Source: Capsicum annuum (taxonomy: Eukaryota; Streptophyta; Magnoliopsida; Solanales; Solanaceae). Taken from it: a DNA stretch of 64,000 nt. Positions 35,976 to 47,661 of this stretch are shown here, in pieces. Each line of letters begins with the position of its first letter. The stretch's first letter is position 1. Made by a program: the position numbers and the translations under genes. The stretch covers positions 76,260,117 through 76,324,116 of the forward strand of contig NC_061122.1 of NCBI RefSeq assembly GCF_002878395.1, read 5' to 3'. Below the pieces are notes generated by a model. It searched no databases and was not told the origin of the DNA. It saw nothing but the letters and a program-made list of their open reading frames with translations.

Positions 35976-37140
35976 TAGAACCTTATTCGCTCCTGTAGCC
36001 TCCTTTTTAGCTAGACAATCCTTGGGCTAATGGACTGCCTAAAAAAATTTAAGGCACTTATCTATACCTTCCTCACCGAATCCCCAATGAAGACAACCGC
36101 AGAACTAACAAAAAAGGCATAAAGAATAAGACTAACCTCCACTCACCTGAGATTAGGCAAACTGAGACTGAGAATTATCACCAACTTGGTAATGCCTATC
36201 GCCCTACTGCAATGAAAAATAAGCACTATCAATAATGAAAGAACCAGAACTCCCCACTTCTCTTTCTGCCACTTGCTACCAACTCTACCACTCTGAAACT
36301 ATGCACCTCCCAGATCAGAAAATTTACCCTGCTTTTCTTATCTATCCCCAAATTTTTCCTACTTTCTTTTCTCATCCTCAACCTTCTGCATATGAACTGC
36401 CAACCTAAAGATATCCATATCCTTAATAAGAAAAGTAGTCTTGCTCTCTAAAATCAAATCTCTATTCAACCCGAAAGCAAACATCCTCATTCTCGACCTC
36501 ATATTAGCCTCCAAACCAGGAGCATACCTTGAAAACTAATGAAACTTCAAAGAGTATTCCCTCACCGACATTATTCCTTACCTGAGGTTCACAAACTCCT
36601 TGATCTTATCTTCCCTCAACTCTTGAGGAATGAAATGATCAATAAAGGCATTAGAAAAGGCCTGCCACAACCCTTCTTCTTCATGTCACCCATATCTTTG
36701 TCCCTCTCTTTATACTACTAATAAGTAATACCTTTGAGCTAATAAGCTGAAATGCTAACTCACTCAACATCAGAATCTTTCATAACTTAAAATATCTTCT
36801 CCAGCTCATCGAAAAATCCCTATGGTTCCTACTCCACCTTTACTTCTATAAAAGTAGGAGGACTATCTTCATAAACTGACCAACCCTTGTGACCTCAGCA
36901 GACAAAGCACTAGTTGTACCCCACTCAGGTTGAGCAGAGACCATTTAGGCAATAATATAAATAAACTTACAAAACTCCATATTCATCATGTTACCCCAAA
37001 GAAACTGAGGAGCAGTAGGAGGAACTCCAGGACAATTAGGTATAAGACCATGAGATCGAATATTTACACCAGACGTAGGAGGTACCCTTTCAGCATTATC
37101 CCCTGATGGGATGGAAGAATTTCCTTATATTCTAGATTTA
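35976..37140 (-). pseudogene. Element E gag, broken
   Basis: Reading leftwards from about 36,600, EFVNLR, GIMSVREYSLKFH, FSRYAPGLEANMRSRMRMFA and LNRDLILESKTT form the conserved capsid C-terminal part of a Ty3/gypsy gag. A degraded zinc knuckle (C..C...H-like, about 36,060-36,130) follows, then a Lys/Gly-rich linker into protease. The N-terminal part up to about 37,140 is very decayed. Confidence 0.8.
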
Positions 37141-37342
37141 TAAGGCGTGATCTGAAAGACAAACAACAAAGTATTAGAGATGATTTTAGGATTGAGAATT
37201 TCAAGAAAGTGAAACATTCCTAAATTTCTTGAATCCTCTCTCTTATTAGTATAGTGTGCTTTACACCCCTTAAAGAGACTCTACTCGACACAACTTTGTG
37301 GACTTCCCAGTTGACCATGAACCTAAAGCTCTGATATTAACT
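37141..37342 (-). other. Leader and degenerate primer site of element E
   Basis: CTCTGATATTAACTTGG at 37,330-37,345 is the reverse complement of a mutated TTGGTATCAGAG primer site (the normal ACC reads ATT). The rest is non-coding leader. Confidence 0.75.
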
Positions 37343-37595
37343 TGGCATGATCCAAACTAGGGCCTAGAGGTAATGGGCATTCGAAGTCTAACCAGGGCAA
37401 GGGACATCTCCTTAACCCAACCTAACCACCTTTCACAGCCTTAGATGAGTTGAATTTTGAGCATATAACAGGATTATAGAAATTCTCTCTTGAAGACTCT
37501 AGGATAGGGTCACAATAATGAATGACCCAACCAAGTCTACCCACACCAAAACAACTATCTATGCCATATCAAATCTTAAGAGAACTGACAAAATA
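37343..37595 (-). repeat. 5' LTR stub of element E
   Basis: About 250 bp aligning with 30,000-30,260. Alignment fades at about 37,580-37,600, where Athila-type sequence of element F begins. The rest of this LTR is missing, so there is no target duplication to find. Confidence 0.75.
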
Positions 37596-38760
37596 TTGCA
37601 ATAAATGCAAAGTCATTTCTTTGTGCTCCAACAAGTGGTTGAGTCTCACTCAACTACCATTTAACAAATAGAGAAAAGTTTGAATTAAATAGCAATGTAT
37701 CTCATGGAGAAGCAAAATAATGAAATGCCAAGTATGAAGGTAACAAGTGCTATGTGTACCCAAGATGGAAAAAGGTTTTAGAAATATCATGAATCTTGAA
37801 AACTCTGATGTAAAAGAAGAGAATAATCAAATAAAGTCAAAGAGAAAGAGGTCAAATAATGATGAGCCAAAACCAAGTGTGATTGTTTTTGAGAAGTCAA
37901 AGGTAAATGAATGTCAAATTTTATCCATGCCATTAAGTAAGATTCCTCCCCCTTTCACTAAAGGGTTCTCACTGAAGGAAGATAATGAAAGGTTCAACAA
38001 GCTCTTTTATAAGTTTAGTACCCTATCCTTAAATATTCATCTAGTTGAGGCTTTGTAAGATATTTTGGGGTCTTTAATTTTTATAAAGGATTTGATATCT
38101 AAGAAGTGGCTTGTGGAAGATGACATAATAGAAGTAACATATCATTGTAGTTCCATCATATCAAGCACATTATAGAAAAAGAAGAACAATCCCGATGCTT
38201 TTACTATTCCATGCACCATCGAGTTGTTTAAATTCACGAAAAAATTATGTTACCTTTGAGAAAGTGTAAATCTAATGTTATCTATCATATTCCACAAGAT
38301 CAGATTGGAGAATCTGCGCTCTACAAAAATTAAATTGCTTATGTCTGACCGTTACATCAAGAAACCGATCGGATTTCTTCATGATGTTCTAGTCAAAGTT
38401 GACTGGTTCATCTTCTCAATGGATTTTGTGATCTTTTATTGTACAATGGATATTGAAGTTCCTATACTTCTCTGAAGGCCTTTATTAGCCGGTTGGAAGG
38501 CCTTGGTGGATGTAGAATCTGGCGAGATGATGTTTTGGTTGAATAATGAGGAGGTTTCTTTTAACATAGCTAAATCAATAAACAAACCAATGGACTTACA
38601 AGTCATATCGGTAATTGATGTTATTGATTGTGAGGTGACAAATCATAGTGATGTGAGCTTGTTAGATAACCCTTTGTTAGGAGTATTATGGAATTAAAAA
38701 AGGCACAAAGTGGAAGAATTTGATAAGGAAGTTAGATCTTTAATGAAACTTAGATTCTAG
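37596..38760 (+). pseudogene. Element F gag-protease linker and protease, active site lost
   Basis: The 37,747-38,058 frame is a charged linker ending in PPPFTKGFSLKEDNERFNKL, the usual entry to Athila protease. Around 38,200-38,290 FTIPCTIELFKFTKKLC leads into the site where relatives have C-D-L-G-A; here it reads C-Y-L-stop. Next are KLLMSDRYIKKPIGFLHDVL and VKVDWFIFSMDFVIF, EVPILL-stop-RPLLAGWKALVDVE and GEMMFWLNNEEVSFN. Both the missing aspartate and the stops make it dead. Confidence 0.87.
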
Positions 38761-38769
38761 ACCTAAAAC

Positions 38770-40370
38770 TTGTTAAAATTGGACCTTGATCTTAAAAACC
38801 ATTCAAGCCCAACTGCCAAACCATCCATTCTTAAGCCACCAGAAATTGAGCTAAATCATTTTCTACCCTATCTTAAATATATTTCCTTAGGGGATCGAGA
38901 GATGTTACCCATCACCATTTTATCTGACCTTGATCCCCTCAAGTGGAAGCCTTAATTTTGGTGGTGAAAAGGTTCATCAGAGCCATTGCGTAGATAATTA
39001 CATATATCATATAGATAGGCCTTGATATTTGTTCCCACAAGATCAAGCTAGATAAAAATCATGTACCAAGTGTGGAACATCAATGGAGGCTAAATCAATC
39101 CATGCAAGAGATGGTAAAGCAAAAAATCATAAAATGGCTTGACACAGGAGTAATCAATCCTATATTGAATAGCACTTGGGTGATTCCTGTACAATATGTC
39201 CCAAAAAATGGTGGCATTACCGTGGTTTTGAATGAAAAAAATGATCTTATCCCTATCCAACCGATCACCGGGTGGCGAGTACGCATGGATTACTAGAAGT
39301 TAAACTCATAGACCAAAAAAGACCTGTTTCTAATGCATTTTATGGACCAAATATTAGATAGGTTGGCCGGGTGAGGATGGTGTTGCGTCTTATACAATTA
39401 TTTGGGGTACAATAAAATTTAAATCACTTTAGAGAACTAAGAGAATACAACTTTAACTTGCCCATACAGTACATTCAGATTCAAGCAAATGCTAGTTGGG
39501 TTATGCAATGCCTTAACAACCTTACAACATTGCATTTTGTCAATCTTTGTAGATATGGTCAAAGGCTTAATGGAGGTTTTTGTGGATGATTTCACCATGG
39601 TGGGGGACTCTTAGACTAATATGTTGAGCATCTAAGAATAGAGCTTCAGAGATGTGTGGAAACCAACCTTTTCCAAAATTGGTACAAATGCATTTCATGG
39701 TTAAGAAAGGTATTTTCTTGAGCCATAAAATATCAGGGAAAGGTATAAAAGTTGATCAAGAAAAGGTAGAGGTAATTACTAAGTTACCACCCCCCATTTC
39801 TGTAAAGGGGGTTCAGATATTTCTTGGACATGCTGGGTTTTATCATTTTTTATCAAGGATTTTTATGAAATAGCTCATCCTATGTGAAAACTCCTCAAAA
39901 AGAAGGCAAAATTAAACTTTCATGAGGCATTCGTAAAATCCTTTGAGCATCTAAAGGTATTGATTATTTCGTCACCCATCATTGTGGCCCCAGATTGGTC
40001 ATCACCTTTTAAAGTAGTGTGTGATGTAAGTGGGACTGCATTGGGTGTGGTGTTAGGTAAATGGAAGTATAAACTTTTTCATCGTATTTATTATGAAAGC
40101 AATACCATGAATAATGATCAACGCAACTACACCATTACCAAACAAAAGTTATTGGCAGTTTGTATGCTTTTGAAAAATTTTGCGCCTACTTGTTAGGCAT
40201 GAATGTAATGGCGCACATAGATCATGCTTCCCTTAAGTACCTCATGGAAAAAAGGAAGCAAATTTGTGCTTAATTAGATAGATTTTGCTCTTGCAAGAAT
40301 TCAACTTTGAGGCAATGGATCAAAAGGTGTACGAAAACCAAGTGGGAACTATCTCTCACGTCTTTAGGTA
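38770..40370 (+). pseudogene. Element F reverse transcriptase and RNase H, broken
   Basis: From 39,072: EHQWRLNQSMQEMVKQKIIK, then WLDTGVINPI, VIPVQYVPKNGGITVV and TGWRVRMDY-stop are the RT fingers. The catalytic motif V-F-V-D-D-F is intact near 39,577. Thumb/connection pieces (LGHAGFYHF at about 39,830) and RNase H (VVCDVSGTALGVVLG from about 40,015, NYTITKQKLLAV, ending YLSRL near 40,350) follow in changing frames. Confidence 0.87.
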
Positions 40371-41790
40371 ACCATGGAAGTCATGGTGAATTTGAAATTA
40401 ATGATGCTTTTACCAATGAATTAGTCATGTCTATTATGGGAAAAAGTGCACTGTGGTATTCCGACTATGCAATGTAGCATGTTTTGTACTTCCTGAGGGG
40501 ATTAGATATCTTAAATAAAGTGGTTATTGTTTGATGCTAACAGATATTTTTGGGAAGAACCGTTCCTATTCCAGGAGTGCACAAATTGTGTGATTGGGCA
40601 GTGTATTATGGAAGTTTAGATAAATAATATCCTTTAAGCTTGTCACTCCTCACCTTATAATAGTCACTATAGGGGAATTTAAACCACTGCCAAAATCCTT
40701 CATTATTGGTATTATAGGCCCTCCATACATCGAGATGATATTTAGTGGGTAAAATCATGTCACCAATGTAAAATTCAAGGTGGTATTTCAATAATACATG
40801 AAATGCCTCTCAAATCGAACCTCAAAGTTAAACTCTTTGATGTATGGCGAATTGACATTATAGGCTCATTTGTGAGCTCATTTGGAAACAAATACATATT
40901 CGTAGTGATTGATAATGTTTCTCAATGGGTAGAAGATATGGCACTTACAAATAGTGAGAGCCAAAGCATTACTTTCTTTTTGAAAAAGTACATCATTACA
41001 AGTTTAGAATGTCGCGTGCCATCATTAGTGACGGATACTCACATTTGTGTAATCAGGTATTCGGGGCCCTTATTGACAAATATGGGGTTAAACATAGGCT
41101 AACCCATATCACCCCTAAATAAGCATCCAAGTGTGAGTTTCAAACCAAGAAATCAACGCAATACTTGAGAGAAAAATGAATCTAGGCCAAAGCAATTGGG
41201 CAAGGTAGCTCAGTGAGGAACTTTGGGCTTATGAACGACCTACAAAACCCCAATTATCATGTCTCCCTGCTTATTGGTGTTTGGAAAGGCAATTTATTTT
41301 TCTGTTGAGCTTGAACATAAAGCCTTGTGGTCTTTAAAAAGGTTGAACATGATTTAGGGAGAAGCCTCCGAGGAGAGGGTCACAAAACTCCACGAGTTGG
41401 ATGATTTTTGACTAAAAGCTTATGAGAGTTCCACATTGTATAATTAGAAAATGATGAAATGACATGATTCCCAAACATTAATATGGTAATTCCATGTCTG
41501 CGAGAGTGTTCTCCATTATAATTCTCAATTGAAACTCTTTATGGGGAAGCTTCGTTTTAAATGGCCGGGTTCATTTATGATTTATAATGATTACCCTAGT
41601 TGTGCCATTGAATTGGAGGATCATGAAATAAAGATGTTTGTAGAAAATTTCCAAAGGGTAAAGCACAACAATGTGAAAGACCCCATGATAGCCAAGGTGG
41701 AGTTTGGTCGCTTCAAAGAGGTTATGTGGTGAAGAAGAATAGTCGTACCGTGATGTTAATTTAGGTGCTTTATGGGAGGCAACCCATAAT
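40371..41790 (+). pseudogene. Element F integrase, broken
   Basis: The 40,803-41,102 frame has LFDVWRIDIIGSFVSSFGNK then YIFVVIDNVSQWVE, the first-aspartate core block, followed by a T-D(T)H-type second aspartate region near 41,030. The C-terminal part (MKLFMGKLRFKWPGSFMI, 41,529-41,732) matches LFPGKLxSRWxGPF of this lineage. The sequence ends with a GRQP motif near 41,778, as at the equivalent place in element D. Confidence 0.85.
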
Positions 41791-43695
41791 TGACTCATTT
41801 CATAGTTGTTTTATTTTTTTAAGTGTTTTAACTAAATTTTGATATCCAAAAAACTGGGTAAAAGCAGATCTATAAAATAGCAGGTGTGCATGAAATCAAA
41901 ACAGAGAAAAAACAGGGGATTTCAGCCATAGTTACTGCTATCGCAATACTCTCCACCACAATTGCGACTTTAGGGTAGCATTCTACCTTATAATTAAGGG
42001 TGTCCCATCTAACCCTAATCCTCTTTAATTATGTTGTTGTAAGGACACTTTAGATCCCTAAGTTGGGGGTGTGCGAGACTACTGTAGACTAAATTTTCCC
42101 TATGATGGACTGGGTGACTATTTTTATAAGAGACCTATGTGTGATTGGTTTTAAGCAATGGATGCAAGGGAAGTATAAGTACTTATGGGATCGAGGTGTT
42201 GTATATGCAATGAAAATATGAGTACCTATGGCATTTGGAATTTGGGATCGCACTTGTACCTATGGCTAATTCTGAATAGCCATATATTTTGCATGCATGA
42301 AATCCAAAATATGAGATGAAGGCTTTGGTTGATACCCTATTTAGTAAATTGTGCACGGGTAAAATACAAAGCAAGAGCCTCTTCTCCGTTTAAATTTTTT
42401 TGAAAATCAAATGCATGGACGTGAGCAACCTTGTAACAATTCTTTTTCTTTTCTGGTGACTCAAAAATTTGTAGCTACTCCATTTTTGTCTCTAGCGGAA
42501 GGGGAAATAAATCTTCCTTGGTAAATGCATTCCATGTGTGGTGAGCTTATTTTTCCAAATCTCATTAGTTCTTGTACAATCTAGAATACGGCCCATAAGT
42601 CTCTCAAGGCTAATTTTGATTGTGCTTTGTTGGGGAGATGATCTTAGGACATCTTTGTGACATTGGAAGACCACTTAAGCATAAAAAGGCTATCCTTGGA
42701 TACATTTTATCCCTAGTTACCCACTTTATTCCTTTAGACCTTTCTCTGGCAAATACATTGCAAGATGCAAGACATTTAATTTTTATCCCTCTTTTGAACC
42801 TTACCCTCCTTGAACTTAATATTGCATATTAATGCTAAAATCCTAAGATGGGGGTGATGATGATTAGAAGAGGTAAATTTGGGCCATGAATTTGTAAGTG
42901 AAACCGTAAGAGTATAAGTATTGATAACAAATTAATAAGAAAAAGAAAAGCACCCAAAACAAAATAAAGAAAGAGAAAAGGGCGCGAGAAAAAGAAATGA
43001 AAAGAAAATGGGTGAAGCAAGGAAATAAAAAAGTAGGTACATGTGTAAAGAGTATAAAAGAAGAAGTGTACCATATTCAAAAGTTGGATGGAATAGTATG
43101 ATGTAGATATTCAAGGAGGGTAAAGTCATGTTGTTCCTAAAAGATATCTTATCTAACCTTGAACCTATGTTACAAGCTTAAAAAGCACTTCATGATTTCC
43201 AATGAAGTAATTTCATTGTAGTGATGATTTAAAATATGGGAAAGACAATAGCATAGAACTTGTTAGCATTGAGAGTTCTTGAGAGAAAGAGAATGTTTCA
43301 CACTTAAATTCCTTATTGTATATTTGACGACTTGGTGTGTGGAATTTTCTTTCTTATGAGGGGATATGTAAAAAATTCAAAGTAGTTATTTTTTATCTCT
43401 CATAAAATAATGCAAAAGGAGTATGTTATTATTATGGTCAAAGTCAAGTCACTTTAGACTATTGGTGATTCTTTCATGGTTGCTCTTTGAAGTCTTTCTC
43501 ATCCTTTGATGTTTCCTTTTATGTTAAGGGGTATTGAAAAATAACTTCACACATGTTTGATGAGCTATGTGTGGTATCAACTAAGTTTGAAGTCATTGTA
43601 ATCATTGGGTCATGAAATTTGGGCATAAATGTACATTGTCTCATGATAAGAGATAGTGTTGCTTGAGGACAAGCAATTCTTTAAGTTGAGGGTGT
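41791..43695 (+). other. 3' non-coding region of element F
   Basis: About 1.9 kb without a conserved domain. It includes a purine-rich run at about 42,940-43,030 on the plus strand and a GTTGAGGGTGT tract just before the LTR. Open frames on either strand are short and match nothing I know; an envelope-like ORF, seen in some Athila elements, is not evident. Confidence 0.6.
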
Positions 43696-45177
43696 TGATG
43701 AGTGGCGAATTTACCGCTCATTTTCACTCAACAATAATGCACATTTCCATGTTTTAAATGTATAAATGATACATATTTATGATTAAATGCACTAATATCC
43801 ATATTTTGCAGGTATACAATTTATGAGACGGAAAGATGTGGACTAGAGCTAAAAAAGATCAAAAGAGAAAAAAGAAATACAGTTGGAAGACATGGAGCAC
43901 AATAGGCCTTGGTTACGCAATCACAGTCTTAGGGCCTTTATTGTGACCAGTCAATATAGATCAGTATACCTTAATAGTGAGGATCTAACTACGGTTGCAG
44001 TAGCTGCAAACACACACAAACTCCCACAATATGTGGCCTAGAGGATTTAATGAACAAGGGTAGTTTAATCAAAATAAGTAGCTAATTATAATTACATATA
44101 ACTCACAACTCTTTTTACCTTGGGACACTATGCAAAAGAGGAAGATTGGAAAATTTTAAAAAGAGGAGAACCCTAGAATTTGGCGAAGCATTTGGGTAGT
44201 GAAAGTATGTGAAATTGAAATGTAAAATGAATATTTTCTTGATCCTCTATTGTTATTAATACCATGAATGAATTTTTTGGTATATTTCTTCTCTTTTATT
44301 TTATGTGTATCAAAATTCACTATTCTTGGGATTATGTTGAACTAAGGAGCAATTATGTTTAGGTGATGATGTGTTTGTATAATTTTTAGTTGTTGCTTAT
44401 GGATTCCATTATTGCTTGGTTTAAATAAGGTAGGATTTGTGGGTGAAAACCCCAAATAACCAGTAATGGGTTTGTTTGGTGGAAACCACAAACTCTTGAA
44501 AGCTCTCATCATCCTAGAAAAGTGACACGAGTGAACTTTTAGGAACCCATGGATTACCTTTAAAAGGGCTATAAGGGACTAAAGCAATAGATGAGAATCA
44601 TGAATATATCTTACATTCTTTTTCTATCTTCGAAATAAGGGTAGATAGAGATTTGGTTATGTCAAGGGCTTCTTCGTAGGAATAAGAATTCCCGATTGGG
44701 GCTTTAGTTGGCTTTTATAGATACTCTCGTTAGGTACTCAAAAAATTCATCGAGTGACATCCTAGAGACTTTGTTGACAAACTAGCCTTAAGGACCTTTA
44801 ACCTTGCCTACCCTGTTATTAAAAATTAGAACTTATACCAAACCATCATGATCTCATGCACAACTTTCCCTTTAGTAGACATAATCCCAAGATCCCTCCA
44901 AAAATTAAGTTCTAAAGAAAAAGCGTTATTGTAGTGTCTTGTGTGATTTGATATTGACAACATCCTATTCCAAACCAACCCCTTCCCCAACTTTACATTA
45001 TGAGTTTTATGTTACATACACTTTAGGTATCTTTTTATTAATTTTGACACCGATAGGACTCAAAATCTAAATCTCACTCCTTGTGGATTCGACCTCAACA
45101 AAAGTTAAGTTATTGACAATGATTGTCCTCTACCACTTTAGATGGTATAGGTGAGTGTTACCATAGAGTCCTCATCA
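43696..45177 (+). repeat. 3' LTR of element F
   Basis: 1,482 bp from TGATGAGTGG to CCTCATCA. The terminal TGATGAG/CTCATCA inverted pair and the preceding purine tract support both ends. The matching 5' LTR is not in the window. No gene. Confidence 0.8.
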
Positions 45178-47661
45178 GACCTTGTAGATTATTTGATATA
45201 AATCTTTAGGACGTGGAAGTCATTCTAGATCAATAGGCTTGGTACCTTAGAGTATTCCAAGAGCCTATTTTTTATGGTAAGATCGGTCATTAGTCTAGGG
45301 AATGCCCCAGACATAAGTTGGTTGTTCAACTTGATCAACATATATTCCATGCTAGCCTAAGGTTCCTGAAGTGCATTATGATTTATAGGAGGATGGTAAT
45401 TTTAGTAGAGAGTTTTCCCAACATCAGTTTGTCATCCAGTTTGGGTTAACCTATGTTTCTAGTTAGGTTAGGGTTTCAGGGTTTGTTATGTCTGCAAAGA
45501 GATCGGTAATTGGTCCTAAAATTTCCCCTAATGTGGGTTTATTAGTCATTAATCTTATCAATATCATCCCCATAGAGGTGTGGCAGCATCAAATAGAGGT
45601 AGTGTAATTAGTGCCTCAGTTGGTTATTTAGACACTCAGTATGTGTTTGGATTCGATCAAATTAATACTCCTTGGGGCACATCGAGTTTATCAATTTGGA
45701 TTTCCACTATAATAGGTGTGTCTTTTATTTTTGACCTTTACATTATGTTTTATATAGATTAAGGTTTTCATACCCATTGATGACTCTATGCATAAATGTA
45801 TTCGTATAGAGTGTTTTATGCCTTGTTGTATATTATGTGATTATATCACTGCCTCTATCGGCATTTATCTTAGTTATGGATAGAGTATATTAATATTGAT
45901 ATTTCCCTAAGGGTGTAACATTTGGATTCGAGTATAATTCACTATTGCATTTTGGACTTCTTATGGCCCAAGATTTGAACTTGTCATTGATTTACATTTT
46001 TAGTACAACCTATACTTTATACTAGTGTCACTATTGATATTGTTAACATTTTTATTATTTTGACATTAATCGATCCTTACTTGATTGAAGACTAGATTAA
46101 CTGTATCTAGATAGAATTCCCTTTCTTGCGATTGTTATTCATTGGAGGCTACTAGCTTAGTAGGATGGTTTTCTCTTCTTTAGTAGGGTAAGGTTGGAAA
46201 TTTTCTCTACTTTTGGCAAGGTTAGATTGATTTTTGAGTGGGTTATTAAAATAGAAGGTAGGTTGGCCTCCATTGTTCTGTTATGGTTCTAGAGTTTGAA
46301 ATTTTGTTAAATTACTCGCTTTTGAGTTAGAGATTCTAGGATTTAACTTTTGATTTTCTTAGACTTTAGTATTGGCTATCGTTCTATATAGCCTGTTTAT
46401 AAGGTTGATAAATTTGAGACTTGTTATTCTAATTTAGCTAGTTCATCACCCAATAAAAGTCTTAATGTTAATATTGGAAGTTCTAAGGCTTGAAATTCAT
46501 GTTGTTGGGTTAATCTCCTAGTGAAAACTTTGATATGGATATTGGGGTAGATTTGGATACTATTTTCTCTTCATGATGTAGTTCTGTGTTTAGTAAAGTT
46601 GATGTTGTGTAATTGGGTGATCCTTTTCTATAGCCATTTCTTAAGTTAGCCAGTTGGAAATTTGTTATCTTGATTAGCTTGGTTCATTTTCTTGTAGTCG
46701 TCTAGACCTTACCACTGGTGATTGGGATTAGTACAATTTTTTTACGCTGTAATTCACGATTTATGTTGGTTAAGGTTGTTTTGCAAGGTAGATTCATAAA
46801 TTCTCTTTTCGAAGCTTGTCGACGTAATGTGACTTTGTTGAGTGCTTTTTCTTAGTGATATGTGGCTACAGGTATTCATTGTCATAGACTGAGCATATGG
46901 TTGACTAAATTAAGGAAAAAGTTGTATTTTACTCAGTTGTTTGAGTATTGGTCATCACTAGTATTGTTTGCAACCTTTGTAAGTTCTTCGTAATTACTTG
47001 ATGCATTATACCTTAGGAAGATATAGATTTGAACACTTGTCTTTAGTAGCTTGAGTTCACCAGTTGTGGTTATGTTCCTTAGTAACTATTCAAGTTAGTT
47101 CTTCTAGTGATTTCTAGGGAATATGCTTGAATTAAGATAGTAAGGTCAATATAGGTATTTTGCCTTAGTTCAGAGTTGTTGTCTCAAGATTTGGAGTTCT
47201 AATTTTTTGAATGACTACTTGGCAGTTGTGCTAGAATTAGGAGTATATGCGATTGCTTGTCTACATGATTAATTTAGATCGTTGAGATCTAGTGATTAAG
47301 ACTTCGTGTTGAGATTTTAGTCATTATTTGTAGAGCTTTAGTGCAACCTCTATTTCTATATTTGTGTTAGTTGGGCATTCATATAGGCTAGGAAAGAGTG
47401 CTCTTTGCTTACATGTTCGATCGTCTTCAGTTTAAATAGATTGTGGTCGATTGATGTTTTGATGATATCTCTTTGGCACAGATGTTGTTTTTTTCTTCTG
47501 TTGACCTTGATTCTTAGTCTTTGCCAAATCAATTTATTTTTTCTACACAATAGAATAAGTGTGTTCAAGCTGGGGCTTAGCATGGTTTCATCCTTAGTAG
47601 GGGGACATTCTATAGCTGATCATTTGGTTTTGAGACTTACACGACCTAATTTCATAGGTCA
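45178..47661 (+). other. Remnant G: decayed Ty3/gypsy gag and unassigned DNA
   Basis: Around 45,255-45,310 a frame reads YGKIGH-stop-SRECPR, which fits the back half of a gag zinc knuckle (G-H-x4-C). The following 2.3 kb has the base composition of old coding DNA but no motif I can name; frames such as 45,580-45,762 and 47,405-47,761 are not recognisable. It may continue the leader at 29,827-29,999, split by E and F. Confidence 0.4.

Larger units (their letters stand above)
30000..37595 (-). mobile_element. Element E: Ty3/gypsy chromovirus, gag to chromodomain, 5' LTR truncated
   Basis: On the minus strand: a 5' LTR stub (37,343-37,595), degenerate primer site, leader, gag, protease, RT, RNase H, integrase, chromodomain-like end, polypurine tract and a 3' LTR. 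It has the most complete domain set in the window but all are broken. The two LTR pieces are only about 75-80% identical by eye over 230 bp, so this is among the oldest insertions here. Confidence 0.85.
37596..45177 (+). mobile_element. Element F: Athila-like retrotransposon, 5' truncated
   Basis: Starts without LTR or gag core, then shows the gag-protease linker, protease, RT, RNase H, integrase, a 1.9-kb 3' non-coding region and a clean 3' LTR beginning TGATGAG and ending CTCATCA, the inverted ends typical of this group. Pol wording (HQRRLNxxMQEVVKxEIIKWLD-like) matches the Athila lineage. The left limit, against the stub of E, is only approximate. Confidence 0.82.

Noticed and set aside
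42835..43129. Hydrophobic minus-strand frames resembling membrane proteins
   Set aside because: They are the complement of an AAAGAAA-rich purine stretch in the 3' region of element F, which always reads as Phe/Leu/Ser.
41791..43695. Envelope-like gene in the 3' region of element F
   Set aside because: Some Athila elements carry one, but no long frame, signal peptide plus transmembrane pattern or known motif is seen here.
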